From NCBI GenBank assembly GCA_965199235.1, contig CBDAQU010000002.1:1426001-1490000 (forward strand): a DNA stretch of 64,000 nucleotides, in the 5' to 3' direction. Shown here in pieces: positions 42,305-52,007 of this stretch. Below the pieces are notes generated by a model, which was not told where the DNA came from, made no database searches, and saw only the letters and a program-made list of their open reading frames with translations. The first letter of the stretch is position 1. Each line of letters starts with the position of its first letter. Made by a program: the position numbers and the translations under genes. This DNA is from BOG-908 sp965199235. Its GTDB lineage: Bacteria; Pseudomonadota; Alphaproteobacteria; Acetobacterales; Acetobacteraceae.

Positions 42305-43960
42305 ATGCAAGAAGACAGCTGCTCACTTCAAGACACTTTGCGTGCAAGCCGTGTTCAACCTATGCGGACGGGCCTGACGACAGGCGCTATCCTGTTAGGA
42401 TTATACTCCGCGGCCGACGCCACAACCTGCGAGACTTTGCTGACCGCAAACCTGCCAAACGTGACGATCAACAGTGCAGAGTCGATCCCGGCAGGTATTT
42501 ATCAGCCGCCGGGGAGCCCCGTGGCTTTCCCAAGTCTGCCGGCTTTTTGTCGGGTGACGGCTACGGTGACGCCGGCGCCAGACTCTTCTATTAGCATCGA
42601 AGTCTGGTTGCCGGACAAAAACTGGAACGGTAGGTATCAGCAGGTCGGCAACCACGGACTAGGGACCGGTATTTGGTGGAGCGAAATGGTTCCGCAGCTT
42701 CGGCGCGGTTTCGCTACCGGGGCTACCGATAACGGGCATCCGGGCACGCCGATGACAGCCTTCTCATCGAGTTGGGCAATCGGGCATCCTGCCAAGGTCG
42801 AAGATCTGGCATTCCGCGCTGTTCATGAATTAGTGAGGAACGCAAAGCTTCTTATCACCGCGTTCTACGGCAAGCCACAAAACGAAGCCTACTTCAACGG
42901 CTGTTCCGATGGTGGCCGGGAAGGGTTGAGAGAGGCCCAGCAATTTCCGAGCGACTTCAACGGCATTCTTATAGGCGGGGTCGCGAGCAATCCCGTGCGC
43001 GCGGCCACTCAGCAGCTCGTCGCGTCGCAAAACTTTGTCTATGGCGGTGTTACTGGCGCAGCTGGAGAGAGCGCTCTGACACTTGCCCTGAACGCGTCGA
43101 CGAAGGCCTGCGATGCAGACGACGGAGTATCGGACAATACGATCAACCTTCCAAAAGCCTGCCATTGGAACCCGTACGGCCTGGTTTGCAAGCCCGGCCA
43201 AAGTCCTGCCACCTGTGTGACGTCCGCACAGGCTGGAGCCATACAGGACAGCCTTGATCCGTTGCGGAATCCGGTTACCGGGAAATGGTTGTTCTCAGGT
43301 TTTGCGCAGGGTTCACAGTTCGACCAGATCCAGTTCCGATACTATGACGGCTTGGCTCCTTTAGGCTTGGCCATCTACCAGATCGCTTTCGCCGACCTGA
43401 CTTACGACGGCTCCAAGTTCGATCTGCAACGGGACCTGCCAAGAGCAGAACGCGAGCTGCACGTTTTGAACACGACTGACCCAGACCTGAGGCCGTTTGC
43501 TGCCGCGGGTGGGAAACTCATCCAATGGCATGGCTGGAGCGATGCCGCCTTCGCCCCTGGGTGGGAGGTGAGATACTATGATGACGTAGTAGGTCGTGTC
43601 GGTAGCTTGAGGGCAACGCAAGACTTCTACCGTCTGTTCATGCTGCCGGGCGTCGGGCATTGCGGCCATCCCAGCGACGGTGCAGATGGCGTCGGTCCGG
43701 GTGACGACGTGGCGCCTGATGATATCGGCGCGGAAAACCAGCTTCCTATCTCCTATGACCGTAAACACGACGTGGTCAGCGCGTTGCTGGACTGGACCGA
43801 GCACAGCATCGCTCCACACGATGTCATTGCGAGCAAGTTCAACAACAACATCCTGGCTGATGGAGTTCAACTGCAACGTCCCATTTGCGCCTATCCCGCC
43901 AAAGCCGTTTGGAACGGAACTGGCAGTACGAACCTCGCAAGTAGTTTCACGTGCAAGTAG
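42305..43960 (+). CDS. Tannase/feruloyl esterase-family exported esterase
   Basis: 551 aa from the ATG at 42305, with AGGAGGGA 6 nt before. The N-terminus (RTGLTTGAILLGLYSAADA, ~21-39) is a signal peptide. The catalytic CS-D-HC arrangement is visible: Cys200-Ser201 in NGCSDGGREG, Asp in LIQWHGWSDAAF and His-Cys in GVGHCGHPS, with the Cys residues expected to pair. A Ca-binding-like CDADDGVSDNT loop is also present, as in feruloyl esterases. It should release phenolic acids from esters in the periplasm. Site 2 lies in its promoter. Confidence 0.88.
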   Translation: MQEDSCSLQDTLRASRVQPMRTGLTTGAILLGLYSAADATTCETLLTANLPNVTINSAESIPAGIYQPPGSPVAFPSLPAFCRVTATVTPAPDSSISIEVWLPDKNWNGRYQQVGNHGLGTGIWWSEMVPQLRRGFATGATDNGHPGTPMTAFSSSWAIGHPAKVEDLAFRAVHELVRNAKLLITAFYGKPQNEAYFNGCSDGGREGLREAQQFPSDFNGILIGGVASNPVRAATQQLVASQNFVYGGVTGAAGESALTLALNASTKACDADDGVSDNTINLPKACHWNPYGLVCKPGQSPATCVTSAQAGAIQDSLDPLRNPVTGKWLFSGFAQGSQFDQIQFRYYDGLAPLGLAIYQIAFADLTYDGSKFDLQRDLPRAERELHVLNTTDPDLRPFAAAGGKLIQWHGWSDAAFAPGWEVRYYDDVVGRVGSLRATQDFYRLFMLPGVGHCGHPSDGADGVGPGDDVAPDDIGAENQLPISYDRKHDVVSALLDWTEHSIAPHDVIASKFNNNILADGVQLQRPICAYPAKAVWNGTGSTNLASSFTCK

Positions 43961-44094
43961 CGCGTCTGACCTGACGCCGCTGCCAACCAACATGCACAGC
44001 ATCTCGAAGCGTGGTGGTTGGCGGTAGGCGGCAATCCGAACGAAAGACCCCGACGCTGATCTGTCGGCTTACAGACGTATAAGGGAGAGATCAA

Positions 44095-45732
44095 TTGGAC
44101 CACAATCAGCCTGGCTGGTCGGCACAGTGCGCCGCGTGGACGCGGTCCGTATTTAGCCTGTCCTTGGGCGTGTTCGCGGCATTCGCCTACGAACCGTCCG
44201 CTCAAGCTCAAGCACCCGTAATCCGCACCCAGCAGGGTTACGTTCAAGGTTCTTCGCCCGACCAGAACGGGGTCATGTCGTTCAAGGGCGTTGCCTACGC
44301 CGCCCCACCCGTTGGCGCACTGCGTTGGAGGCCGCCGCAGCCGGCGCCTTCCATCGTCGGCGTGCAATCGGCCACGCAGTTCGGCAATGTCTGCATTTCA
44401 GCAACCCCCGTAAGTCCTGACACGTCCGACGAAACCTATCAGCAAAGCGAAGACTGCTTGACGCTGAACGTTTGGACGCCAGAGATCAGCTCGAGCGCTG
44501 CCAAGCCGGTGATGGTGTGGATACATGGCGGCGGCTTTGAGTTCGGCTCGTCTGCAGATCCGACCTATGACGGGTCTTTGCTTGCGACGCATGACGTCGT
44601 CGTCGTGTCGATGAACTACCGCCTCGGCGTGTTCGGTTTTCTGGCCAGCCCGCAACTCGATGCTGAATCAGGCAGTTCCGGTGCATGGGGGTTCGAAGAC
44701 CAGATCGCGGCGCTCCAGTGGGTTCACCGCAACATCAGGCAGTTTGGTGGCGATCCAAGTCGCATCACCATCTTCGGCGAGTCGGCCGGCTCGCACTCTG
44801 TGGGCATCCTGCTCGCGTCACCAAAGGCGCGTGGCCTGTTCAAGGGCGCCATCCTCGAAAGTGGCGCGTTTTGGGATACCGATCACGGTTCGATCGACAG
44901 CCATGCCGAAGCGCTTGCCAAAGGTACGACGTTGGCTGCCATGTTCCCTGGCCAGGATTTGCGGACCGTTCCGGCCGCTGCCATCAACGCTGCCACGCCC
45001 TATAATGACTTGTCGGACCCGGCAATCACGAATTTCGCTCCGAGCATCGACGGCCAGGTGTTGACGGCCGCGCCGGGCAGTTTGTTCGTTCGCGGCAAGG
45101 AGGCCGATGTTCCTGTACTGGGTGGCTGGAACGCGTCTGAGTTCTCCGCCTTTCCTGCGCAGGCGCTTCTCGCCGCGCCGGCACAGGTTTTCTACGAAGG
45201 CGCCGCGCGGTATTTCGGTCAGAATGCCATCCCGACACTTATGACTCTGTACCCCGAGCAGGATGCAACAAATGCCGAGGCGTCATCTCTGCTGCTGGAT
45301 GGAGATTTGATGATTGCCCAGCAGACGTGGTCTGGCTTGTCCCTACATGCCCGAAAACACCCAGTTTACGCCTATCACTTCACCTACACTTCCCCGCTAT
45401 CCCCGATTGCCGGTCATACCGACGAGGTGCCTTTCGTGTTCGGCACGATGACCTCCAGCACCGTCCCAGGCATCTCGGTCAGTCCAGACGACCTGCGAAT
45501 TTCACAAACGATGATGTCTTACTGGACGAACTTTGCCCATAACGGCAATCCGAACGGTCCGGGTTTGCCAAACTGGCCGTTATACCAAGGCTCTGAACCG
45601 GCGGTGATGTTGCTGGACGCCGATCCTGCTGCCACCCTCAATCCCGACCTGCAACGCTTCCAGTTTATCGAGTCGTATCGAAAGGCCGGAACACTGCCCC
45701 ATGCTTGGCGCACAATCGGCAACGGCTACTAG
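44095..45732 (+). CDS. Type-B carboxylesterase, exported
   Basis: 545 aa from a TTG at 44095 that follows GGGAGAG; no better start exists before the signal peptide (FSLSLGVFAAFAYEPSAQAQ, ~20-39). Nucleophile elbow GESAGS (Ser230), oxyanion loop HGGGFEFG (~144-151), His in AGHTDEVPFVFG and Glu region in between are all present. It hydrolyses carboxylic esters in the periplasm and stands next to the tannase-like esterase, so the two probably attack the same class of esters. No operator of the TGACY type was seen before it. Confidence 0.88.
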   Translation: MDHNQPGWSAQCAAWTRSVFSLSLGVFAAFAYEPSAQAQAPVIRTQQGYVQGSSPDQNGVMSFKGVAYAAPPVGALRWRPPQPAPSIVGVQSATQFGNVCISATPVSPDTSDETYQQSEDCLTLNVWTPEISSSAAKPVMVWIHGGGFEFGSSADPTYDGSLLATHDVVVVSMNYRLGVFGFLASPQLDAESGSSGAWGFEDQIAALQWVHRNIRQFGGDPSRITIFGESAGSHSVGILLASPKARGLFKGAILESGAFWDTDHGSIDSHAEALAKGTTLAAMFPGQDLRTVPAAAINAATPYNDLSDPAITNFAPSIDGQVLTAAPGSLFVRGKEADVPVLGGWNASEFSAFPAQALLAAPAQVFYEGAARYFGQNAIPTLMTLYPEQDATNAEASSLLLDGDLMIAQQTWSGLSLHARKHPVYAYHFTYTSPLSPIAGHTDEVPFVFGTMTSSTVPGISVSPDDLRISQTMMSYWTNFAHNGNPNGPGLPNWPLYQGSEPAVMLLDADPAATLNPDLQRFQFIESYRKAGTLPHAWRTIGNGY

Positions 45733-45803
45733 GACGAATATCGATTTCCTCTCGAAGGAGACCGATGAGTCTTGTTTCTACGCCAACAGGAGGCAGATAG
45801 CCA

Positions 45804-47369
45804 TTAAGCGGCCGCAAGCGCGCTTTGGTATGCGGCCAACACCGTGGACGCTTCACCGACGCCAAACACCACTCGATCCGGCCGCACAAGCGCGGCCTCC
45901 GCGCCGTACGCATTCAACCAGCCGCTCAGGACCTCATGAAACAAAGCGAGGCGGCTGTCCCCCAAACCACATACTGCGATGCCGGACGGTGCAGATGTGC
46001 GGAGATCCCGCCCGGCCTGGATTATCAGCCACGTGCCGTCGCCGAGAACATCATCAAGCCGTATTTCACGCCCGTCTTCCTGGGCGGTCGGTTGCGGGAA
46101 CATCTCGCCGGCTCCGCGCACACCCTCCATCACGAGACCTTGCGTGAACGGGGAAAATACGACGGCCGGAGGTGGGACTCCAGCCGCACGCGCCGCCAAC
46201 ATGTCGGCATCTCGGGCGGCGGCCATGATCGGGTCGGTTGTGCACACGACCCGGCCGAGGTTGATCGCCAGATCGATCACCTCGCGGACATGGGGCGCAC
46301 GCTCCTCCTGGTAGGTGTCCAGCAACGCCTCGCCTGCCTCACCGCGAACGACCGCGGCCAGCTTCCAGGCCAGGTTAAACGCGTCCCTAATTCCGGAGCA
46401 CATGCCTTGACCTGCCATTGGCGGCATCTGATGGGCGGCATCGCCGGCAATCAGCACGCGACCGGCCCGCCACTCCTTGGCAACCAGACCATGGAACCTG
46501 TACACGGCTTTACGCTCGAGCACGAGGTCCGGGCCGTAGTTCCAAGACGCCACGAGATTTTCCGCAAAGCCGTCGGCGAGTGCCGTCTCCGCTGTCTCCC
46601 CCGGCAGGAGCATGAACTCCCAGCGATGACGGCCAGGCCCCGTCAGCACGCATGTGGTTGGCCGAGCAGGGTCGCAAATCTGTAGGTTGATGTCCGAGAG
46701 CGTGGAGCGCGCACCGATCGTCACGTCGACAACCAGCCAAGGCTCGTCGAAGTCAAGATTATCCAGCCTTAATCCCGCAAACTCGCGGACCGGCGACGAT
46801 CCGCCATCGCAGCCAATGAGGTAGCGAGCTCGCAGCTGCTCCGACCCATTCGGCCCGGACAGACTGGCAGTAACCCCAGAACCATCCTGCTTGAAGCCCT
46901 CAAAGGCGCGCTGCAGCCGGACCTCTATCTTGGCCTCACGTTGCACAAGGTCGCGCAACACCCGTTCCAGCCCAGGCTGATGGAACATGTAGCCACTTGC
47001 CCACCCATGTGATGTGGTGTGCTGCGCTACGATGCGGAAAAGCACCTCACCTTTGGCGTTGCGGAACTCGTAGTCGGGGGCTTCCAGGATGTGAGGCTTC
47101 AGCGTATCTGCCAGCCCAAGGTCCTGGAAGATGCGCATAATCTCCGAATCAAAGTGAACCGCCCTTGGCAGCGGATGGATATCGGCCGCTCGGTCCACGC
47201 CGATGACTGACAGGCCTTGCCGCGCGAGGAGCGCGGCCAGGACTACACCCGCAGGTCCGAGGCCTACGACCAGCACATCTGCGTCGTATCCATCCTCGGT
47301 GGTTTTCGCCTCAGCCTGTGCAAACGTCAGACCCTGAGCGTTGCGTCCCTCGAACTCTGCGACGTTCAT
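45804..47369 (-). CDS. FAD-dependent monooxygenase, MhpA-like
   Basis: 521 aa from the ATG at 47369. The FAD-binding start ADVLVVGLGPAGVVLAALLA (~30-49), the second FAD motif GDAAHQMPPMAGQGM (~315), and the C-terminal thioredoxin-like domain match the 3-(3-hydroxyphenyl)propionate hydroxylase group of aromatic ring hydroxylases. The conserved LQICDPARPTTCV is present. It uses NAD(P)H to hydroxylate a phenol ortho to an existing hydroxyl. An operator (site 3) is 25 nt before the start. It is divergent to the BKACE gene. Confidence 0.9.
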   Translation of the reverse strand: MNVAEFEGRNAQGLTFAQAEAKTTEDGYDADVLVVGLGPAGVVLAALLARQGLSVIGVDRAADIHPLPRAVHFDSEIMRIFQDLGLADTLKPHILEAPDYEFRNAKGEVLFRIVAQHTTSHGWASGYMFHQPGLERVLRDLVQREAKIEVRLQRAFEGFKQDGSGVTASLSGPNGSEQLRARYLIGCDGGSSPVREFAGLRLDNLDFDEPWLVVDVTIGARSTLSDINLQICDPARPTTCVLTGPGRHRWEFMLLPGETAETALADGFAENLVASWNYGPDLVLERKAVYRFHGLVAKEWRAGRVLIAGDAAHQMPPMAGQGMCSGIRDAFNLAWKLAAVVRGEAGEALLDTYQEERAPHVREVIDLAINLGRVVCTTDPIMAAARDADMLAARAAGVPPPAVVFSPFTQGLVMEGVRGAGEMFPQPTAQEDGREIRLDDVLGDGTWLIIQAGRDLRTSAPSGIAVCGLGDSRLALFHEVLSGWLNAYGAEAALVRPDRVVFGVGEASTVLAAYQSALAAA

Positions 47370-47393
47370 CTTGCGCTCCCACGACGATCGAGG

Positions 47394-47407
47394 TGACTGT
47401 TCAGTCA
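47394..47407. promoter_or_regulatory. Operator TGACT-GTTC-AGTCA (site 3)
   Basis: Perfect 5-bp arms, 25 nt upstream of the FAD monooxygenase start on the minus strand. Close enough to overlap its promoter or ribosome loading region. Confidence 0.65.
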
Positions 47408-47623
47408 AATATGCCGGTATGTCGAAAACATTCAAGCTGGGAAGTTGTAGAGCCATATGCGCCGAACATCGCCGCAGGCAGGATCGCCTCGGAGTACTCA
47501 CGTCCCAGCCGCTGCAATGGGGCGGCAGCATCCGTTGCTGGAACAGCATTGGCGGCAGGATTGCGGGCCTGCGCAAGCCTGATTATAGCCATACGACTGC
47601 CTTGCTCAAAACATAAACAAAGA

Positions 47624-47637
47624 TGACCGCCCGGTCA
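47624..47637. promoter_or_regulatory. Operator TGACC-GCCC-GGTCA (site 4)
   Basis: Perfect palindrome 15 nt before the BKACE start. Together with site 3 it brackets the divergent promoter region 47370-47651, so both promoters are probably co-regulated. Confidence 0.65.
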
Positions 47638-47651
47638 CGTCGGAGAGGGAA

Positions 47652-48578
47652 ATGGCGAGAAAGGTCATCATCAGCTGCGCGGTGACAGGCTCTATCCACA
47701 CGCCAAGCATGTCGCCTTACCTGCCTGTCACGCCTGACCAGATCGTTGCCGACGCACTCGCCGCGGCCGATGCTGGCGCGGCGGTGATACACCTGCATGC
47801 ACGTGACCCGCAGACTGGCCGGCCGTCGCCAGACCCAAAGTTCTTTGCCGACTTCATGCCGAGGATAAAGCAGTCTACCGATGCTATCCTGAATGTCACG
47901 ACCGGAGGCGGTATGGGCATGTCGATGGACGACCGCTTGGCCGCGGCGTTATGGGCCAAGCCTGAACTCGCCTCAATGAACATGGGGTCGCTAAACTTCA
48001 ACATCGCGGGCGCCGGAGGCCGAATTGCGGATTGGAAGTTTGCTTGGGAGAAACCCTACCTCGACTCTTCGGCCGACATGATCATGTCAAACACCTTCGG
48101 ACAGATCGAGAGGGGCATACGCGACCTCGGCGAGCACGGCACGCGCTTCGAGTTCGAGTGCTACGACATAGGGCACCTCTACAACCTGGCACATTTTGTG
48201 GACCGCGGGCTCGTCAAACCGCCTGTTTTCGTCCAAGGCGTATTCGGCGTCCTGGGAGGCATCGCAGCTGAGCCCAGACATGTGGTCCACTTCAGCGAAA
48301 CTGCTGATCGCCTGTTCGGGAAAGACCACCTGTTCTCCGCCCTAGCGGCAGGCCGGCATCAGATACCAATGATAACCCTCTCGGCAATCCTCGGCGGCAA
48401 CGTTCGGGTCGGCCTTGAGGACAGCTTGTCTGTCGATCGAGGGACCCTCGCCAAATCCAGCGCCGAGCAGGTCGACCGCATACGCGTCATCCTCGAGAGC
48501 CTCGGGCTAGAGATTGCAACACCCCAAGAAGCCAGGACTGCAATCGACACAAAAGGCGGTCAAAACGTCGCCTTCTAA
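47652..48578 (+). CDS. BKACE-family (beta-keto acid cleavage) enzyme, DUF849
   Basis: 308 aa. VIISCAVTGSIHTPSMSPYL (~5-24) and IHLHARDPQTGRPSPD with the Zn ligands His47 and His49, plus NVTTGGGMGM and the C-terminal GNVRVGLEDS typical of this family. Members condense a beta-keto acid with acetyl-CoA, giving a CoA ester and acetoacetate. A beta-keto acid could arise from side-chain or ring-cleavage steps of this cluster. Frame complete and usual length. Confidence 0.88.
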   Translation: MARKVIISCAVTGSIHTPSMSPYLPVTPDQIVADALAAADAGAAVIHLHARDPQTGRPSPDPKFFADFMPRIKQSTDAILNVTTGGGMGMSMDDRLAAALWAKPELASMNMGSLNFNIAGAGGRIADWKFAWEKPYLDSSADMIMSNTFGQIERGIRDLGEHGTRFEFECYDIGHLYNLAHFVDRGLVKPPVFVQGVFGVLGGIAAEPRHVVHFSETADRLFGKDHLFSALAAGRHQIPMITLSAILGGNVRVGLEDSLSVDRGTLAKSSAEQVDRIRVILESLGLEIATPQEARTAIDTKGGQNVAF

Positions 48579-48916
48579 CCTGTGAGTTCCGAGGCCTCGT
48601 CGACCTGGGCTCGGTCCAGTCGCACGTCCGAGCGAGTCACGCACGGTGTTTCCTACCCCAGTACGTCCTCGTCTTTGAGAGCAAGTCTTCATCTTTGCTG
48701 CACAGCACAATAACGTTTTGGCCGTAAAGACCGACTTTAGCGAGTAACCTCCGGCCGATTGGCTATTGACTTTCTGGTCAGTCACCGGAAATGTCTGCCG
48801 CTAGACGGGCCGCTACAGACGCAACCGTGTCGGCCTTTGCTGTAAGGAGTTACTCGAGTAAGGACGAGCAATCCGCTCGAAGCTGACGAAAATAATAAAA
48901 GGTAACGGGGAAGGAA
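48579..48916. other. Promoter region of the DUF1302 operon
   Basis: A 338-bp gap. It contains operator site 5 (48767-48780) and a purine-rich stretch (AATAAAAGGTAACGGGGAAGG) that serves as the ribosome site for the gene at 48917. No ORF is convincing. Confidence 0.5.
48767..48780. promoter_or_regulatory. Operator TGACT-TTCT-GGTCA (site 5)
   Basis: One mismatch between arms; 137 nt upstream of the DUF1302 start. A further GTCA directly follows. Same geometry as sites 1-4. Confidence 0.55.
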
Positions 48917-50641
48917 ATGGATGTGCGGTCGAGTTTAGGGCGGCGGCGTACGTGTGCAGAATTACGGGTCCGAGTGGCATGCTTGGTCACCCTACCGGCG
49001 GTCCTAGTCGGAGCAACATCTTCAGCGCGAGCCTTCGACTTTGACGCCGGCGGCAACTGGCAGGTGCGGCTTGATACGACCGCCTCTTACAGCACCATTT
49101 TCCGGACCGCTCCGGTCTATCCGGGAGCCGAGACGACGAATACAAACACCGACGATGGCGACAGAGACCTGCACTCTGGCTTGGTGTCTAATCGCTTCGA
49201 CGTGCTTTCAGAGTTCGATGCGATCTACCGTAGCGGTGGGCAGGACTTGTTTGGCGTCCGCGCAAGTGCTGCGGGCTGGTACGATACAGTCTATAACAAT
49301 CCGAACGGAAATGCGTCGGCCGGAACAGTCAATCATTTCAGCGACGGGCCGAACCAATTCAGCCAAGAAACGCGCGACATCGAAGGCCGCTATCTCGATC
49401 TTCTTGACGCATTCGTGTTTGCCAACCCCACAATCGGTGGAGACTCGACGTCGATCCGCATAGGGCGCCACACAGTGCTGTATGGAGAGACGTTATTCTT
49501 CGGCGCCAACGGTATAGCCTACGCGCAATCGCCGATCGACGTCATCAAGGCTCTGTCTCTGCCAGACGCGCAATTCAAGGAAATCATTCTTCCCGTCGGC
49601 CAGACGTCCGGTACGGTGCAGTTGTCCGACAACCTGACCCTTGGTGCGTACTGGCAGTTCGAATACCGGCCGAACCGTCTTCCTGGTTCGGGCAGCTATT
49701 TCTCTACGGTGGATATACTCGGGGACGGTAACGAGTCGTTGATTGTTCGGCCGGGAACTGCGGTTGCCCCCACCTTGGTGCTTCAGCGGGCCGATGCGAT
49801 TGCCCCCGGTAGCGGCGTTGATGAAGGTGGCATGGAGGTGAAGTGGACACCGAAAGGCACAGCGGTCGAACTCGGCTTTTACGCGGCCATCTACGATGAC
49901 AAGAACCCACAGGGCTACCTCTACATAGGTGGGTTAGCGCCGGGGGTGGGCCGTCCATACCCGCTATCCAATGGACAGGTCGCCATAGGACAGTTCCGAG
50001 AGGTGTATCCGCGGCACATTCAGACTTACGGCGTCAGCTTCAGCACCAACATCGGCGACTTCAACGTGGCGGGCGAAGTTTCGGCCCGGGTGCATACGCC
50101 GCTGGTAAGCGACTTGCAGACAGTCCTCGGCCAGGCCGATAATGATGGTCATCCGCTGTACGCTGTCGGCAACAGCTTTCACTTCAACTTTTCGACTCTC
50201 TATGTTGCACCAGAAAGTCGGTTGTGGAACTCGGCATCTTTGCTTGCCGAATTGGCGGGCAATAACGTCATGCAGGTCACTCAGAACCTGCGCGCAGTTG
50301 ATCCGAACACGTCGGCGACAGCCGTGGCCATGCGGGCCGTGTTCTCGCCGACATATTATCAGGTGCTGCCATCGCTCGACATGTCGGTGCCCGTTGGCAT
50401 CGGCTTCAACCCGGCTGGCAACTCGCGCGCGGTTGCGGCCTTCAACGGCGGTGCAAGACTGGGCGGCGATACCAGCATAGGGGCACAGTTCGTGTATCGG
50501 CAGAATTGGCGTGCAGGTGTCAATTACACCCGGTATTTCGGCTCCCCCGGCTCGGCGATCACGCCGGAAAACACCAACACGTTCAAACAGGCGTTGGCAG
50601 ACCGGGACTTCATCTCTATCACGCTTTCCCGCTCCTTTTAG
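48917..50641 (+). CDS. DUF1302 outer-membrane protein
   Basis: 574 aa. Signal peptide (VACLVTLPAVLVGATSSARA, cleavage before FDFD). The mature protein is beta-strand-rich and ends in Phe (ISITLSRSF), the standard outer-membrane barrel signature. The FDFDAGGNWQVRLDTTASYS start and GRHTVLYGETLFFGANGIAY are features of DUF1302 proteins that occur with DUF1329, YCF48-like and MMPL proteins in steroid and hydrophobic-compound catabolic clusters. First gene of that set here (48917-55524). A role as a porin or receptor for the hydrophobic substrate is inferred. Confidence 0.88.
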   Translation: MDVRSSLGRRRTCAELRVRVACLVTLPAVLVGATSSARAFDFDAGGNWQVRLDTTASYSTIFRTAPVYPGAETTNTNTDDGDRDLHSGLVSNRFDVLSEFDAIYRSGGQDLFGVRASAAGWYDTVYNNPNGNASAGTVNHFSDGPNQFSQETRDIEGRYLDLLDAFVFANPTIGGDSTSIRIGRHTVLYGETLFFGANGIAYAQSPIDVIKALSLPDAQFKEIILPVGQTSGTVQLSDNLTLGAYWQFEYRPNRLPGSGSYFSTVDILGDGNESLIVRPGTAVAPTLVLQRADAIAPGSGVDEGGMEVKWTPKGTAVELGFYAAIYDDKNPQGYLYIGGLAPGVGRPYPLSNGQVAIGQFREVYPRHIQTYGVSFSTNIGDFNVAGEVSARVHTPLVSDLQTVLGQADNDGHPLYAVGNSFHFNFSTLYVAPESRLWNSASLLAELAGNNVMQVTQNLRAVDPNTSATAVAMRAVFSPTYYQVLPSLDMSVPVGIGFNPAGNSRAVAAFNGGARLGGDTSIGAQFVYRQNWRAGVNYTRYFGSPGSAITPENTNTFKQALADRDFISITLSRSF

Positions 50642-50657
50642 GATTAAGGAAACGACC

Positions 50658-52007
50658 ATGAAAAAACAGGCAACTCTCATCGCTTGCGGGGTCGCTCTGG
50701 GCCTGTGTCTTCCCGCGGTCGCGTCCGCTGCGGTTTCGGCACAGGAAGCGGCACAGTTGAAGTCGACTCTGACGCCGCTGGGGGCCGAAAAGGCAGGCTC
50801 CGCCGACAACCTTGTTCCGACTTGGACAGGCGGTTACGCGCAAACTTCGCCCGGCTATAAATCAGGTGAAGTTAGACCAGACCCGTTCGCTTCCGAAAAG
50901 CCGATCTTTTCCGTGACCGGCGGGAACATGGCCAAATACAGCGCAATGCTGACCGACGGACAGAAAGGGTTGCTGGAGCGCTATCCCGATTACCGTCTCG
51001 ATGTTTACCCCTCGCACCGTACTGCTTCGGCCCCTCAAGCTGTTTACGATGCAACGTTCAGGAACGCCACGACCGCAACCGAGACCGACAACGGCAACAC
51101 ATTACAGAACGCGTTCGACGGGATCCCTTTCCCGGTCGTCAAGACCGGCATCGAAGCCATGTGGAACCATTCCGTCCGGTGGCGCGGTGAGTCGGTTTAT
51201 TTTCCGTTCAAGGCATGGGTGGTTGATTCTGACGGCCGCGTCACCCTGGCGTCGGACGCTCTGAACCGCTGGGCCTGGCCGTTCTACTACACGGGAGAGG
51301 AGCAGACCTACGGCGATTTGGTGCAAGAGCTTTACCAGGTGACCGATGCTCCCGCGTTCAAATCTGGTGAAACGATACTGGTCAGGGACCCTCTGAACCT
51401 GAGCGACCGGCAAGCCTGGCAGTATCTGGTCGGTCAACGGCGCGTGCGCCGTGCGCCCAACCTGGCTTATGATACGCCCAGTCCGGTCAACTCCGGCGTG
51501 GACTTTTTCGACGAGCCGTTCGGCTTCACCGGGGCGCTGGACCGATACACTTGGACTATCATCGGCAAGCGCGAGATGATTGTCCCTTATAATGACAACG
51601 GTATGTTTCTTCTTCCAACGTCATCTATGACGAAAGTCGGCCATCTCTCGCCTGATGGCGTACGCTGGGAGGTGCATCGTGTGTGGGTGGTTGAAGCGAA
51701 GCTGGCGCCAGGTCAACGACACGTGATGCCGCACCGGGTGTTTTATCTGGATGAGGACACGTGGTCGGTGGTGCTCGCTGACGGGTGGGATGCAGAAGGC
51801 CAACTCTGGCACACCGAAGAATGCTTTCCGTCCGTCTACGCAGATTTTCCAGGCACCATCCCGGTCAACTTCGCAACGTTCGACCTGCTAAAGAACAGTT
51901 ACACCTACACCACGGATGGGGAGAACCACCCTCAATATCAGAAGGTGCCGCATTGGCCGTCGCAAATGTTCACACCCAACTACGTTGCGTCGAAAGGCGT
52001 GCGTTGA
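50658..52007 (+). CDS. DUF1329 exported (lipoprotein-sorting-like) protein
   Basis: 449 aa from the ATG at 50658, 16 nt after the DUF1302 stop with TAAGGAAAC before it. Signal peptide MKKQATLIACGVALGLCLPA through ASA. The fold resembles LolA/LolB-type half-barrels that carry hydrophobic molecules across the periplasm. Features: PTWTGGYAQTSPGY, YPDYRLDVYPSHRTA, WEVHRVWVVEAKL, HVMPHRVFYLDEDTW. It is consistently paired with DUF1302, so it is likely a carrier between the membranes. Confidence 0.88.
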   Translation: MKKQATLIACGVALGLCLPAVASAAVSAQEAAQLKSTLTPLGAEKAGSADNLVPTWTGGYAQTSPGYKSGEVRPDPFASEKPIFSVTGGNMAKYSAMLTDGQKGLLERYPDYRLDVYPSHRTASAPQAVYDATFRNATTATETDNGNTLQNAFDGIPFPVVKTGIEAMWNHSVRWRGESVYFPFKAWVVDSDGRVTLASDALNRWAWPFYYTGEEQTYGDLVQELYQVTDAPAFKSGETILVRDPLNLSDRQAWQYLVGQRRVRRAPNLAYDTPSPVNSGVDFFDEPFGFTGALDRYTWTIIGKREMIVPYNDNGMFLLPTSSMTKVGHLSPDGVRWEVHRVWVVEAKLAPGQRHVMPHRVFYLDEDTWSVVLADGWDAEGQLWHTEECFPSVYADFPGTIPVNFATFDLLKNSYTYTTDGENHPQYQKVPHWPSQMFTPNYVASKGVR

